34,191 nucleotides of DNA from NCBI GenBank assembly GCA_964496975.1, contig CAZCBN010000025.1, positions 1 through 34,191 of the forward strand. Reading direction: 5' to 3'. A program made the translations under genes and the position numbers. The stretch is from CAZCBN01 sp964496975. GTDB taxonomy: Bacteria; Planctomycetota; Phycisphaerae; Phycisphaerales; UBA1924. Positions 23,470 through 31,200 of this stretch are shown one piece after another; position 1 is the first letter of the stretch, and each line of letters begins with the position of its first letter. A model generated the notes under the pieces. The model was not told where the DNA came from. It saw only the letters and a list, made by a program, of their open reading frames with translations, and did no database searches.

Positions 23470-24494
23470 ATGGTTCCGCCTGAGGCCCGTTTGCCGCTTT
23501 CGGTCGTCGTGGTGTGCCGGGACAACGAGCGCACGATCGGCGCAGTTCTGGAGAGCGTGCGCGGCCTCGCGGGCGAGCTGGTGGTGATGGACACCGGCTC
23601 CACCGACGGCACGGCCGAGATCGCGCGGCGGGCGGGGGCGGTGGTGCTGCACCGGCGGTGGCGCGGGCACGTGCGCACGAAGCAGATGCTTTTGGAGCAG
23701 GCCCGGCTGGATTGGGTCATGCACCTCGACAGCGACGAACCGGTGCTACCGGAACTGGCGGAGGCCGTCGCGCGGCTGGTGCGGCGGAATGACCCCGAGA
23801 TCGCGGGGGCCCGGGTGCGGCGGGTGGCGTACTACCGGGGCGAGCCGCTGCGGCACGTGTGGCAGCCGGAGTGGCGGCTGCGGGTGGTGCGCACGGGGCT
23901 GGTGCGTGCGGGTCTGGCGCGGTGGGGCGGGCACGACCCGCACGATGCGCTGGAGGTTTTGCCCGGCGCGGGGCGCGTGGTGGACCTGGAAGGCGTGCTG
24001 CGGCACGACAGCTTTGAGACGTTTTCGCAGCACCTGGGGGCGCAGCTCTCGCATGCGCGGGTGGGGGCGGCGNNNNNNNNNNGCTCGTGTTCGCCGGGGG
24101 ATCGCAGTTCCTGGTGGTGAGCGTGGTCGCGGCGGGGCGGCGGGGGAGCGTGTGGCGGCTGGTGACGAGCCCGATCGGGGCGTTTTTGAAGCAGGTGGTG
24201 CTGAAGGAGGCGTGGCGCGACGGGCGGGCGGGGTGGCTCGCGGCGGCGAGCACGGCCGCGGGGAGCCTGATGAAGCACATGCTGCTGCTGGAGGGGGAGG
24301 CGGCGCGGGGGTCTGGGGTCGGTCCAGAAGTGGGGCGGGCGGCGGGCTATCCTGTGCCGTCTCATCAGGGCCTCGTCCCGGCCGGGTCTCCGGCCCATGT
24401 GGAACGCGGCCCGCTTGAGCCCTCTTCGAATGACGGCGGATCGGCGCGGCGCCCACTCGGCCCTGCGCCCCACGGGGACCATGTGCCAGACGAC
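23470..24494 (+). CDS. Family 2 glycosyltransferase (WaaE/KdtX-like), crossing an assembly gap and lacking its own stop
   Basis: The enzyme transfers a sugar from a nucleotide donor, probably onto the LPS core. The GT-A start is clear: LSVVVVCRDNERTIGAVLES, DTGSTDGTAEI (Asp41) and MHLDSDEPV with the DSD metal motif at 87-89. After ten Ns at 24073-24082 the frame changes in given coordinates and the C-terminal piece FLKQVVLKEAWRDGRAGWL resembles the end of the WaaE/KdtX group. Overlapping one shared G at the gap edges restores the frame (VGAALVFAGG). No in-frame stop occurs between this C-terminus and the helicase, so the end given is only the base before the helicase ATG; the family normally ends near 24300. 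TAGATT seven bases before ATG 23470 suggests a leaderless message. Confidence 0.78.
24073..24082. other. Assembly gap 2 (10 Ns) inside the glycosyltransferase gene
   Basis: Ten Ns. The reading frame differs on the two sides by an amount that fits a true gap length of 2 modulo 3, for example an overlap of one base (shared G). Confidence 0.9.
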
Positions 24495-26363
24495 ATGAGC
24501 GAGACGGGCGTGCGGCAGGGCGCGCAATCGGGTGATGCCTCGGGCGATGCCCCGGACCACGGCGGGAACGGTGCTCTCAAGAAGAAGCGCCGCCGGCGGC
24601 GCCGCGGACCCCGCGAGGGGGGCGAGGGCGTCGAGGGGTCTGGGACGGGCTCGCCCGCGACCGGCGAGGATGGCGGCCACGAGGCGGACGGGGGCGAGGG
24701 CGCGGAGGCCGAGGCCCCGTCGGATTCGGCGCCGCCTGGGTCTGGGTCTGGCACTGGGTCGGGCACTGGGTCGGGCTCGGGCTCGGGGGTTGGCGCGACG
24801 AAGAAGAAGCGTCGCCGGCGCGCCGGCGGCGAGGGCCCGGGGCGGGACGGCGACCGAGACGGGGGCCGAGACGGCGGGCGGGCGGGCGGCCGCGGGCCGG
24901 CGTCGGCGCGGGACGGCGATGGCGATGACGCGGACGACGCGGCGTTGCCCTCGGAGGCGCGTCTGAAGGCCGTGAAGCCCTTGAGCGACGAGGCGAAGGC
25001 GCACGTGTTCGACACGTCGCGCACGTTCCGCGAGCTTGGGCTGAAGCCGGAGCTGCTGAAGGCGCTCGACGAGCACGGGTGGGAGCACCCGACGAAGATC
25101 CAGGCCGAGCTGGTGCCGGTGGCGCTGACGGGCGTGGACATCCTGGGGCAGGCGAAGACGGGCAGCGGGAAGACGGCGTCGTTCGGGCTGCCGGTGCTGC
25201 ACCGCGCGGAGCGGGGCAAGCCGCTGCAGGCGCTGATCCTGGCGCCGACGCGTGAGCTCGCGATCCAGATCCGCGACGACCTGGACGAGCTGGCGAAGTA
25301 CACGGGCCTGCGGGTGGTGGCGATCTACGGCGGGCAGAAGATCGTGACCCAGGCGGGCAAGCTGGACCGCGGGCCCGAGATCATCGTGGGCACGCCGGGC
25401 CGCATTTTGGACATGCACGGGCGGGGGATGCTGCCGCTGCACAACGTGCGGTTCGCGGTGCTGGACGAGGTGGACCGGATGTTCGACATCGGGTTCCGCG
25501 AGGACATCCGGCGCATCCTGAGCCTGTGCCCGGCGGAGCGGCAGACGATCTTCGTCAGCGCGACCATCAGCGAGGACATCGAGAAGCTGGCGCGCAAGCA
25601 GATGCGCGACCCCAAGCGGCTGACGGTGACGAGCGGCTCGCTGACGGTGGAGATGGTGCAGCAGTTCCACATCCCGGTGCAGGGGTGGGACAAGATGCGG
25701 ATGCTCAAGCACGTGCTGACGCACGAGGAGCCCGACCTCACCATCGTCTTCTGCCGAACCAAGAAGACGGTGGACAAGCTGGCCGAGTACCTGTCCGACA
25801 AGGGCATCGACGCGCTGGCCCTGCACGGCGACCTGAGCCAGGGCAAGCGGAACCAGACGATGAACAGCTTCCGCCAGGGGAGGCTCGGCGTGCTGGTGGC
25901 GAGCGACGTGGCGGCCCGCGGGCTCGACGTCGACGGCATCAGCCACGTGGTGAACTACGACCTGCCGGACGACCCGGATCTGTACGTGCACCGCATCGGC
26001 CGCACGGCGCGGGCGGGGCGCGAGGGCGTGGCGTGGAGCCTCGTGACGCCCGAGCAGGGCGGCCTGCTGACCGAGATCGAGCACCTGATCAACGCGGAGA
26101 TCCCGAAGAAGGAGTACCCCGACTTTGACGCTCGCACGACGCCGCCGGACGGGTGGCGCCCCGAGCTGAAGCCCGGGCAGTACCAGGTGACGGGCGTGCC
26201 GCAGCGGCAGGTGAAGAACCGCTTCGAGAACACCGACCCGCCGCCGAAGCAGCGGACGATGTCGGCGGACGAGATCGCGGCGAAGTTCCCCGGGGGCGTG
26301 GTGCCCGCAAAGCTGCCGCCGCGGCAGATGCGGGGCCGGGTGCGGACGCCGCGGGGGAAGTAG
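24495..26363 (+). CDS. DEAD-box RNA helicase with a DEVD motif II
   Basis: The roughly 622-residue protein has a disordered basic N-terminus (1-160) and a complete two-domain helicase core. Visible motifs: Q-motif region HPTKIQAELVPVAL, motif I AKTGSGKT (220-227), PTRELA, GG, TPGR, motif II DEVD (324-327), SAT (355-357), and motif VI HRIGRTARAGR (499-509). DEVD replaces the usual DEAD. The N-terminus repeats a basic patch twice (KKKRRRRRRG and KKKRRRRAGG), separated by a GSGSGTGSG linker. These enzymes remodel RNA in ribosome assembly, decay or cold adaptation. ATG 24495 is tentative: the frame is open far upstream into the glycosyltransferase, and GTG 24483 is an alternative. A possible intrinsic terminator follows its stop. 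Confidence 0.88.
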   Translation: MSETGVRQGAQSGDASGDAPDHGGNGALKKKRRRRRRGPREGGEGVEGSGTGSPATGEDGGHEADGGEGAEAEAPSDSAPPGSGSGTGSGTGSGSGSGVGATKKKRRRRAGGEGPGRDGDRDGGRDGGRAGGRGPASARDGDGDDADDAALPSEARLKAVKPLSDEAKAHVFDTSRTFRELGLKPELLKALDEHGWEHPTKIQAELVPVALTGVDILGQAKTGSGKTASFGLPVLHRAERGKPLQALILAPTRELAIQIRDDLDELAKYTGLRVVAIYGGQKIVTQAGKLDRGPEIIVGTPGRILDMHGRGMLPLHNVRFAVLDEVDRMFDIGFREDIRRILSLCPAERQTIFVSATISEDIEKLARKQMRDPKRLTVTSGSLTVEMVQQFHIPVQGWDKMRMLKHVLTHEEPDLTIVFCRTKKTVDKLAEYLSDKGIDALALHGDLSQGKRNQTMNSFRQGRLGVLVASDVAARGLDVDGISHVVNYDLPDDPDLYVHRIGRTARAGREGVAWSLVTPEQGGLLTEIEHLINAEIPKKEYPDFDARTTPPDGWRPELKPGQYQVTGVPQRQVKNRFENTDPPPKQRTMSADEIAAKFPGGVVPAKLPPRQMRGRVRTPRGK

Positions 26364-26375
26364 GCTTCGTGGCAT

Positions 26376-26411
26376 GACCCCGGGGGCCGGCGGAGGCCGC
26401 GGGGTCTTGTT
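26376..26411 (+). terminator. GC-rich hairpin after the helicase gene
   Basis: GACCCCG (26376-26382) pairs with the CGGGGTC end (to 26406), and the stem extends inward with mismatches through GGGCC/GGCC bases. The TTGTT that follows is a short T-rich run. It starts 12 bases after the helicase TAG, so it probably terminates that transcript. Confidence 0.5.
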
Positions 26412-26459
26412 CCAGTCCGCGCGTGCGCCGGGCGACGAGCGCCGGCCGGAGACAAGCCG

Positions 26460-27806
26460 ATGCCGACGCCCAATCGCTGTGGTGCGACCGTGACGCAGGC
26501 CGCCGCGCTCCGCGGTGCCCAGCCGCGTTGTTCCCCCCGCCACGCGGGGCGGGATGGGCGGCGGGCGATGGCGCGGGTTGCAGGTTGGGCGGCGGGGTGG
26601 GCGGCGCTGCTGACGCCGTCGTGGGCCCTCGCGGCGGCGCCGGCGGTTCCCGCAGTTCCCGCAGTTCCCGCGGTGCCGGCTGCTCCGGCGGCGCCCGACG
26701 CCGCGCCCGCGGCCCCGGCGCCGGCCGCTCGCAACGAGGACGTGACCTTCCCCGGCGGGGCGGAGGGCGTGGAGCTGCACGGCACGCTCACGCTGCCCAA
26801 CGCCGAGGCGTTCGGCCCCGGGCCCTACCCGGCGGTGGTGCTCGTGACGGGGTCGGGCACGCAAGACCGGGACGAGACGATCACGCCGCCGCCGGCGCTC
26901 GTGGCGAAGCTCGGGGCGCTTGAGCCCAAGCGTCCGTTCGCCGACCTCGCGGCGGCGCTGGCGGCCCGCGGGCTCGCGGTGCTGCGGTACGACGACCGCG
27001 GCTCGGCGGCCCTTGGCAAGGGCAAGAGCACGGGCGACGCGAACGAGGCGACGACGCGCGACTACGCCGACGACGCGGCGAAGGCCCTCGCGTACGCGGC
27101 CTCGCGGGCGGAGATCTCGCCCGCGCGGGTGGCGCTGCTGGGGCACAGCGAGGGCGGGCTGGTGGCGGCGATGCTGCTCGCGCAGGACAAGATCCCCGGC
27201 GCGGCCGTGCTGCTGGCGGGGCCCGGCACGAGCGGGGCCGAGGTGATCATCAGCCAGCAGGCGGCGACGCTCGACGCGGCGAAGGCCGTCGGGCAGGTGC
27301 CGCTGGACGACGCGGGCGTCGCGAAGATGAAGGAGATGCAGCGCACCGTGGTGATCGCCATCGCGACGGGCGACCAGCAGGCGGCCGAGGCGACGATGCG
27401 GAGCGGCCTCACCGACATGATGCGCGAGCAGATGGGCGGCAGCGAGCCGCCGGCGGTGCTGGTCGAGTCGCAGGTGCAGGCGCAGCTCGAGCAGATGTCG
27501 ACGCCTTGGATGAAGGCGTTTTTGATCTACGACCCCGCGACCGACCTCGCGGCGAGCAAGAAGCCCGTGCTGGCCCTGCTGGGCGAGCGCGACACGCAGG
27601 TGACGCTGGACGTGAACGAGAGCCCGCTGCGGGCGGCCCTGGCGAAGGCGGGGCACCCGAAGAACGAGGTGCGCGTGATCGCCGGGCGCAACCACCTGTT
27701 TCAGTCCACGAACACGGGGCTGGTGACGGAGTACTGGCGCTTGCCGGGCACGATCGACGCCGACGTGTCCGACGCGATCGCGGCGTGGCTGCTCGGGGCG
27801 ATGTGA
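26460..27806 (+). CDS. Exported alpha/beta hydrolase (serine esterase-like)
   Basis: The 448-residue protein has an alpha/beta hydrolase fold: oxyanion segment VTGSGTQDRDE, nucleophile elbow LLGHSEGG with Ser230, LLGERDTQVTL supplying the acid and GRNHLFQ supplying the catalytic His. It resembles bacterial alpha/beta hydrolases annotated as esterases or acyl peptidases; substrate unknown. A hydrophobic signal segment (WAALLTPSWALAAAP) is followed by a VPAVPAVPAVPA linker from 9-base DNA repeats (about 26645-26680). GGAG eight bases before ATG 26460 favours this start; ATG 26568, just before the hydrophobic helix, would give a more usual signal peptide. Confidence 0.82.
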   Translation: MPTPNRCGATVTQAAALRGAQPRCSPRHAGRDGRRAMARVAGWAAGWAALLTPSWALAAAPAVPAVPAVPAVPAAPAAPDAAPAAPAPAARNEDVTFPGGAEGVELHGTLTLPNAEAFGPGPYPAVVLVTGSGTQDRDETITPPPALVAKLGALEPKRPFADLAAALAARGLAVLRYDDRGSAALGKGKSTGDANEATTRDYADDAAKALAYAASRAEISPARVALLGHSEGGLVAAMLLAQDKIPGAAVLLAGPGTSGAEVIISQQAATLDAAKAVGQVPLDDAGVAKMKEMQRTVVIAIATGDQQAAEATMRSGLTDMMREQMGGSEPPAVLVESQVQAQLEQMSTPWMKAFLIYDPATDLAASKKPVLALLGERDTQVTLDVNESPLRAALAKAGHPKNEVRVIAGRNHLFQSTNTGLVTEYWRLPGTIDADVSDAIAAWLLGAM

Positions 27807-27864
27807 ACCGCACGCGAGAAGCGCCAGAGCCATCGGACACGCAGACCCGTCGGACCAGACGCAC

Positions 27865-29172
27865 ATGACCAACGCCACCTCGCCCGCGCCCGCCCCCCGC
27901 ATCGACCGTGCCGCCGCCGAGACCGAGGTGGACCTGCTGCGGCGGGTGACGAGCCTGCCGACGGCGTCGGGCCGCGAGGGGGCGGTGGTCGCGTTCATCG
28001 AGGCGTGGCTCGCCGCGAGGCCCGGGCTGCGGTCCAGGCGTGACGCGCACGGCAACATCGAGGTGTCGCTCGCCGATGCGCCGTCGCGTGCGCCGGCGGG
28101 CGGGCCCCCGGTCTACTTCACCGCGCACCTGGACCATCCCGCGTTCGTCGTCGACCGCGTGGTGGCGCCGGGCGTTGTGGAGATCGCCTTCCGCGGCGGG
28201 GTGATGGACGAGTACTTCGTCGGCACGCCGGTGCGGATCTACCCCGGGTCCTCGGCGTCGCGCGGCGCGTCGGCGGCGAGCCCGACGACGACCGCCGTGC
28301 GGGCCGTCATCACCGGCGCGGGCGACGCGACGACGCCCTTCAAGACATGGCTCGCGGAGATCGACGAGTCATCGCCCGCGTCCGCGGCCGCGTCGGTCGC
28401 GCCGGGCGATCTGGCCGTGTGGCACCTGCCGGCGGCCGAGGTGTCGCCCGACGAGGACCTGCCCGCGGGGGGCCGCGGGGCCGTGCTGCACGCGCCGGCG
28501 TGCGACGACCTGGCCGCCGTGGCCGCGGCGCTCGCCGCCATGGACCGGCTGCTCGCCGCGCGGGCCCGCGGCGCAGCGGTGCTGGACGCGCGGCTGCTGT
28601 TCACGCTCGCGGAAGAGATCGGCTTCATCGGCGCGATCGGCGCGGCCCGCGACCGCTTCATGCCGGCCGACGCGCGCATCATCGCGCTCGAGAACAGCCG
28701 CAGCTTCCCCGCCGACAGCCCCATCGGCGGCGGGCCCATCGTGCGCGTGGGCGACCGCGTCAGCACCTTCAGCCCGGGCCTGACCGCCGCGGTGGCGAAG
28801 GTGTGCGAGGACCTCTCGGGCGGCTCGGCCCACCCGCTGGCGATCGAGAAGCACCGCGGCCCCAACTGGCGCTGGCAGCGCAAGCTCATGCCCGGCGGCG
28901 CCTGCGAGGCGAGCGTCTTCTGCCACTACAACCACGAGGCGACGTGCGTCTGCCTGCCCCTGGGCAACTACCACAACATGGCCAACCTCGCCGAGATGCA
29001 GGCCCGCGCCCCGGGCGCCGAGCCGCGCATCGCCCGCGAGTTCATCGCCGTCGACGACTACCTGGGCATGGTCGACGTGCTCGCCGCCTGCGGCGAGAAC
29101 CTGCCGCAGGCGGGCTCGTTCCGCGCCCGGGTTGAAGAGCTCTGGTCCGAGCGGCGCTACGTGCTCGCCTGA
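27865..29172 (+). CDS. M42/M20-type metallo-aminopeptidase
   Basis: The 435-residue protein carries the ligand set of the M28/M42 (glutamyl aminopeptidase/FrvX-like) group of di-metal peptidases: His88 in YFTAHLDHP, Asp214 in ACDDLAA, Glu250-Glu251 in LAEEIGF, Glu276 in IALENSR and His370 in GNYHNM. The middle region (about 110-195), with an Ala/Ser-rich stretch, corresponds to the dimerisation or PDZ-like insertion. A cytosolic peptidase role in peptide scavenging is likely. It begins 58 bases after the hydrolase stop, so the two may be co-transcribed. It converges with gatB, and a hairpin separates them. Confidence 0.87.
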   Translation: MTNATSPAPAPRIDRAAAETEVDLLRRVTSLPTASGREGAVVAFIEAWLAARPGLRSRRDAHGNIEVSLADAPSRAPAGGPPVYFTAHLDHPAFVVDRVVAPGVVEIAFRGGVMDEYFVGTPVRIYPGSSASRGASAASPTTTAVRAVITGAGDATTPFKTWLAEIDESSPASAAASVAPGDLAVWHLPAAEVSPDEDLPAGGRGAVLHAPACDDLAAVAAALAAMDRLLAARARGAAVLDARLLFTLAEEIGFIGAIGAARDRFMPADARIIALENSRSFPADSPIGGGPIVRVGDRVSTFSPGLTAAVAKVCEDLSGGSAHPLAIEKHRGPNWRWQRKLMPGGACEASVFCHYNHEATCVCLPLGNYHNMANLAEMQARAPGAEPRIAREFIAVDDYLGMVDVLAACGENLPQAGSFRARVEELWSERRYVLA

Positions 29173-29175
29173 ACG

Positions 29176-29199
29176 CAGGCCGCGTGAACCGCGGGCCTG
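29176..29199. terminator. Bidirectional hairpin between the M42 peptidase and gatB
   Basis: CAGGCC plus GCG (29176-29184) pairs with CGC, one bulged G, and GGCCTG (29190-29199) around a five-base loop. It lies between the two converging stops, three bases after the peptidase TGA and four bases before the gatB stop. No long T tract is present. Its place makes it a likely terminator for both strands. Confidence 0.5.
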
Positions 29200-29203
29200 T
29201 GGC

Positions 29204-30913
29204 TCAGGCACCAGCGTTGATCTTCTCCAGCAGCATCGCCCGCGCCGCCGCCGCGTCGGCCGAGCCGCCCGACCTCTTCATCACGTCGCCGATCAGCCGG
29301 CCCACGGCCTGCACCTTGCCCGCCCGCACCTGCGCGACGCTCGCGGCGTCGGCGGCCATCGCCTCCTCGCACCACGCCGCGAGCGCCCGCTCGTCGCGCA
29401 CGACGAGCCAGCCCTCATACTCCGCGACGGCCTCGGCGTCGCGGCCCGCGTACTCGGGGTCGCACAGCTTCTCGAACAGCTTCGCCGCCGACGCCGCCGC
29501 CACGCGCCCGCTCTCGCGCAGCGCCGCGATCTGCCCCGCCTGCGCCGCCGAGACGCCCAGCTCGCGCACCAGCACCTCGCCCGCGCCGGCGCCCCCGCTC
29601 CTGGAAGCCGCCCGCTCGTTCGCGAGCCGCGCGCCGACCTGCAGCACGAGGTTCGCCACGTGCCGCGCCGCCGCCGCCGGCGCCACGCCGCGCGACGCCG
29701 CGTGCGCCACCGCCCCCTCAAAGAACTCGGCGACCGCCCGCTCCTCCACGAGCTGCGCCGCCTCCCCCCGCGGCACGCCCCACGCCGAGGCGTACCGCGC
29801 CGCCCGGGCCGCGGGCAGCTCGACCAGCCGCGCGGCAACACGCTCGCGCCACGCCGCGTCCACCCGCACGGGCGGCAGGTCGGGGTCGGGGAAGTAGCGG
29901 TAGTCGTGCGCCTCTTCCTTCTCCCGCTGNNNNNNNNNNTGCGGCACGGTGACGCGCCGCGCGTCGTCACAGCCGCGGGTCTGCTTCGTGCCACCCGCCA
30001 GCTCCACGCCGGTGCGGCGCCAGCGCTCGGGCTGCTCGCGCCGCTCAAACTCGATCGCCCCCTTCACGGCCTTGAAGCTGTTGAGGTTCTTCACCTCGAC
30101 GATGGGCGTCTTCACCGTCCGGCCGCCGCCCAGCGTCAGCTCGCAGTTGATGTTGGGCTCAAAGCGGATGTGCCCCTTCTGCATCACGCCCTCGGTCGCG
30201 CCGAGGAACCGCGCGATGTGCCGCAGGCCGCGGGCGAAGTACACCGCCTCGTCGGCGCTGCGGAAGTCGGGCTGCGTCACCACCTCGAGCAGCGCCGTGC
30301 CGGCCCGGTTCAGGTCGACGAGCGAGCCCTCGACCGCCCCGCCCCCGGGCGCCTCGTGCAGCAGCTTGCCCGCGTCCTCTTCCAGGTGCGCGCGGATGAT
30401 GCCGATGGGCCGGCTCTCGCCCTCATCGGTCGGCTCGCCGTCCTCGTTCAGGTGCGGCATGTCGAAGCGGCCGTCAAAGCAGATCGGCAGCTCGTACTGG
30501 CTGATCTGGTACCCCTTGGGCAGGTCGGGGTACGTGTAGCCCTTGCGGTCCCACACCGCGTGCTCGGCGATGCCGCACGACAGCGCAAGCCCCACCAGCA
30601 TCGAGAGCTCCACCGCCTCGCGGTTCAGCACCGGCAGCGCCCCCGGCAGCGCCAGGGTCACCGGGTCGAGCAGCACGTTCGGCACGCCCTCGCCCCCGGC
30701 CGCCCACCCCGGCCCGCCGCGGGCCCACGTCGCCGGGTGCGCCGGGCTCGCGGCGTGGGCGAAGACCTTCCGCCGCGTGCGCAGCTCGATGTGCACCTCC
30801 ATGCCCACGATGAGCCGGACGGACTCGATCACAGCCGCCGCCCGCTCGGCAGCCCCTTCGGAACCCCGGTCAGCATCGGCGGCAGCAACGCGTGGCGGCA
30901 TGGGCGGCGTCAT
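29204..30913 (-). CDS. gatB: Aspartyl/glutamyl-tRNA amidotransferase subunit B, crossing an assembly gap
   Basis: GatB is the kinase/transamidase subunit that phosphorylates misacylated Glu- or Asp-tRNA so that GatA can amidate it, with GatC. Family blocks are present: GMEVHIEL, LPGALPVLNREAVELSM, KGYTYPDLPKGYQISQYE, FEPNINCEL, and KEEAHDYRYFPDPDLPP, followed by the C-terminal tRNA-binding domain ending in GDVMKRSGG. Ten Ns at 29930-29939 lie between VTVP and QREKEE; overlapping the two-base CA removes the extra residues and keeps the frame. The cysteine-type zinc site of some GatB enzymes is replaced. Start uncertain: ATG 30913 adds about 27 residues; GTG 30832 gives the usual length. gatA and gatC are not in the window. 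Confidence 0.92.
   Translation of the reverse strand: MTPPMPPRVAAADADRGSEGAAERAAAVIESVRLIVGMEVHIELRTRRKVFAHAASPAHPATWARGGPGWAAGGEGVPNVLLDPVTLALPGALPVLNREAVELSMLVGLALSCGIAEHAVWDRKGYTYPDLPKGYQISQYELPICFDGRFDMPHLNEDGEPTDEGESRPIGIIRAHLEEDAGKLLHEAPGGGAVEGSLVDLNRAGTALLEVVTQPDFRSADEAVYFARGLRHIARFLGATEGVMQKGHIRFEPNINCELTLGGGRTVKTPIVEVKNLNSFKAVKGAIEFERREQPERWRRTGVELAGGTKQTRGCDDARRVTVPXXXXQREKEEAHDYRYFPDPDLPPVRVDAAWRERVAARLVELPAARAARYASAWGVPRGEAAQLVEERAVAEFFEGAVAHAASRGVAPAAAARHVANLVLQVGARLANERAASRSGGAGAGEVLVRELGVSAAQAGQIAALRESGRVAAASAAKLFEKLCDPEYAGRDAEAVAEYEGWLVVRDERALAAWCEEAMAADAASVAQVRAGKVQAVGRLIGDVMKRSGGSADAAAARAMLLEKINAGA
29930..29939. other. Assembly gap 3 (10 Ns) inside gatB
   Basis: Ten Ns. Frame is preserved across them. 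On the coding strand the left side ends CA and the right side starts CAG; a two-base overlap gives VTVPQREKEEAHDYR, as expected for the family. Confidence 0.9.
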
Positions 30914-31181
30914 GCAAAGAGCGTACCGCCCCCACGCCCGCCGACCCCTCGCGCCCCCGGAAAATGCCCTCGCCGGCCTCTCCCCCGCCGAGCAGGCCGA
31001 CGTGCTGCGGCCCGTGGCTCAGGAGCACGCCCACATGATCGCCAAGGCCATGGGCATGGCTCGCGGCGGCATGCTCCAGACCGCGTTCTTCTCAACCTTC
31101 TCGCCGTTCGACATCCTGTGGTTCGTGCTCGCGCTGGGCACGGCGTTCAAGTTCGGCTCCGGGTCCGGCGACGACGCCTAG
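30912..31181 (+). CDS. Small putative membrane protein of unknown function
   Basis: The 89-residue frame is not recognised. An Arg/Pro-rich start is followed by an amphipathic segment (LSPAEQADVLRPVAQEHAHM), then a Met/Gly-rich turn and a single C-terminal hydrophobic helix (FDILWFVLALGTAFKFG) ending with GSGSGDDA. Its ATG at 30912-30914 and the gatB ATG on the other strand share a CATG, so the two genes would start on opposite strands of the same bases. In-frame upstream starts exist (for example 30900). No ribosome site is clear. It could instead be the remnant of a larger gene. Confidence 0.5.
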   Translation: MQRAYRPHARRPLAPPENALAGLSPAEQADVLRPVAQEHAHMIAKAMGMARGGMLQTAFFSTFSPFDILWFVLALGTAFKFGSGSGDDA

Positions 31182-31200
31182 GCGCCCACCCGCTCGCCCG

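Noticed and set aside
23832..28058. Minus-strand frame of 1408 codons
   Set aside because: It runs opposite the helicase, hydrolase and a gap. Composition is Arg/Ala/Pro-rich without motifs, typical of a GC-rich shadow frame.
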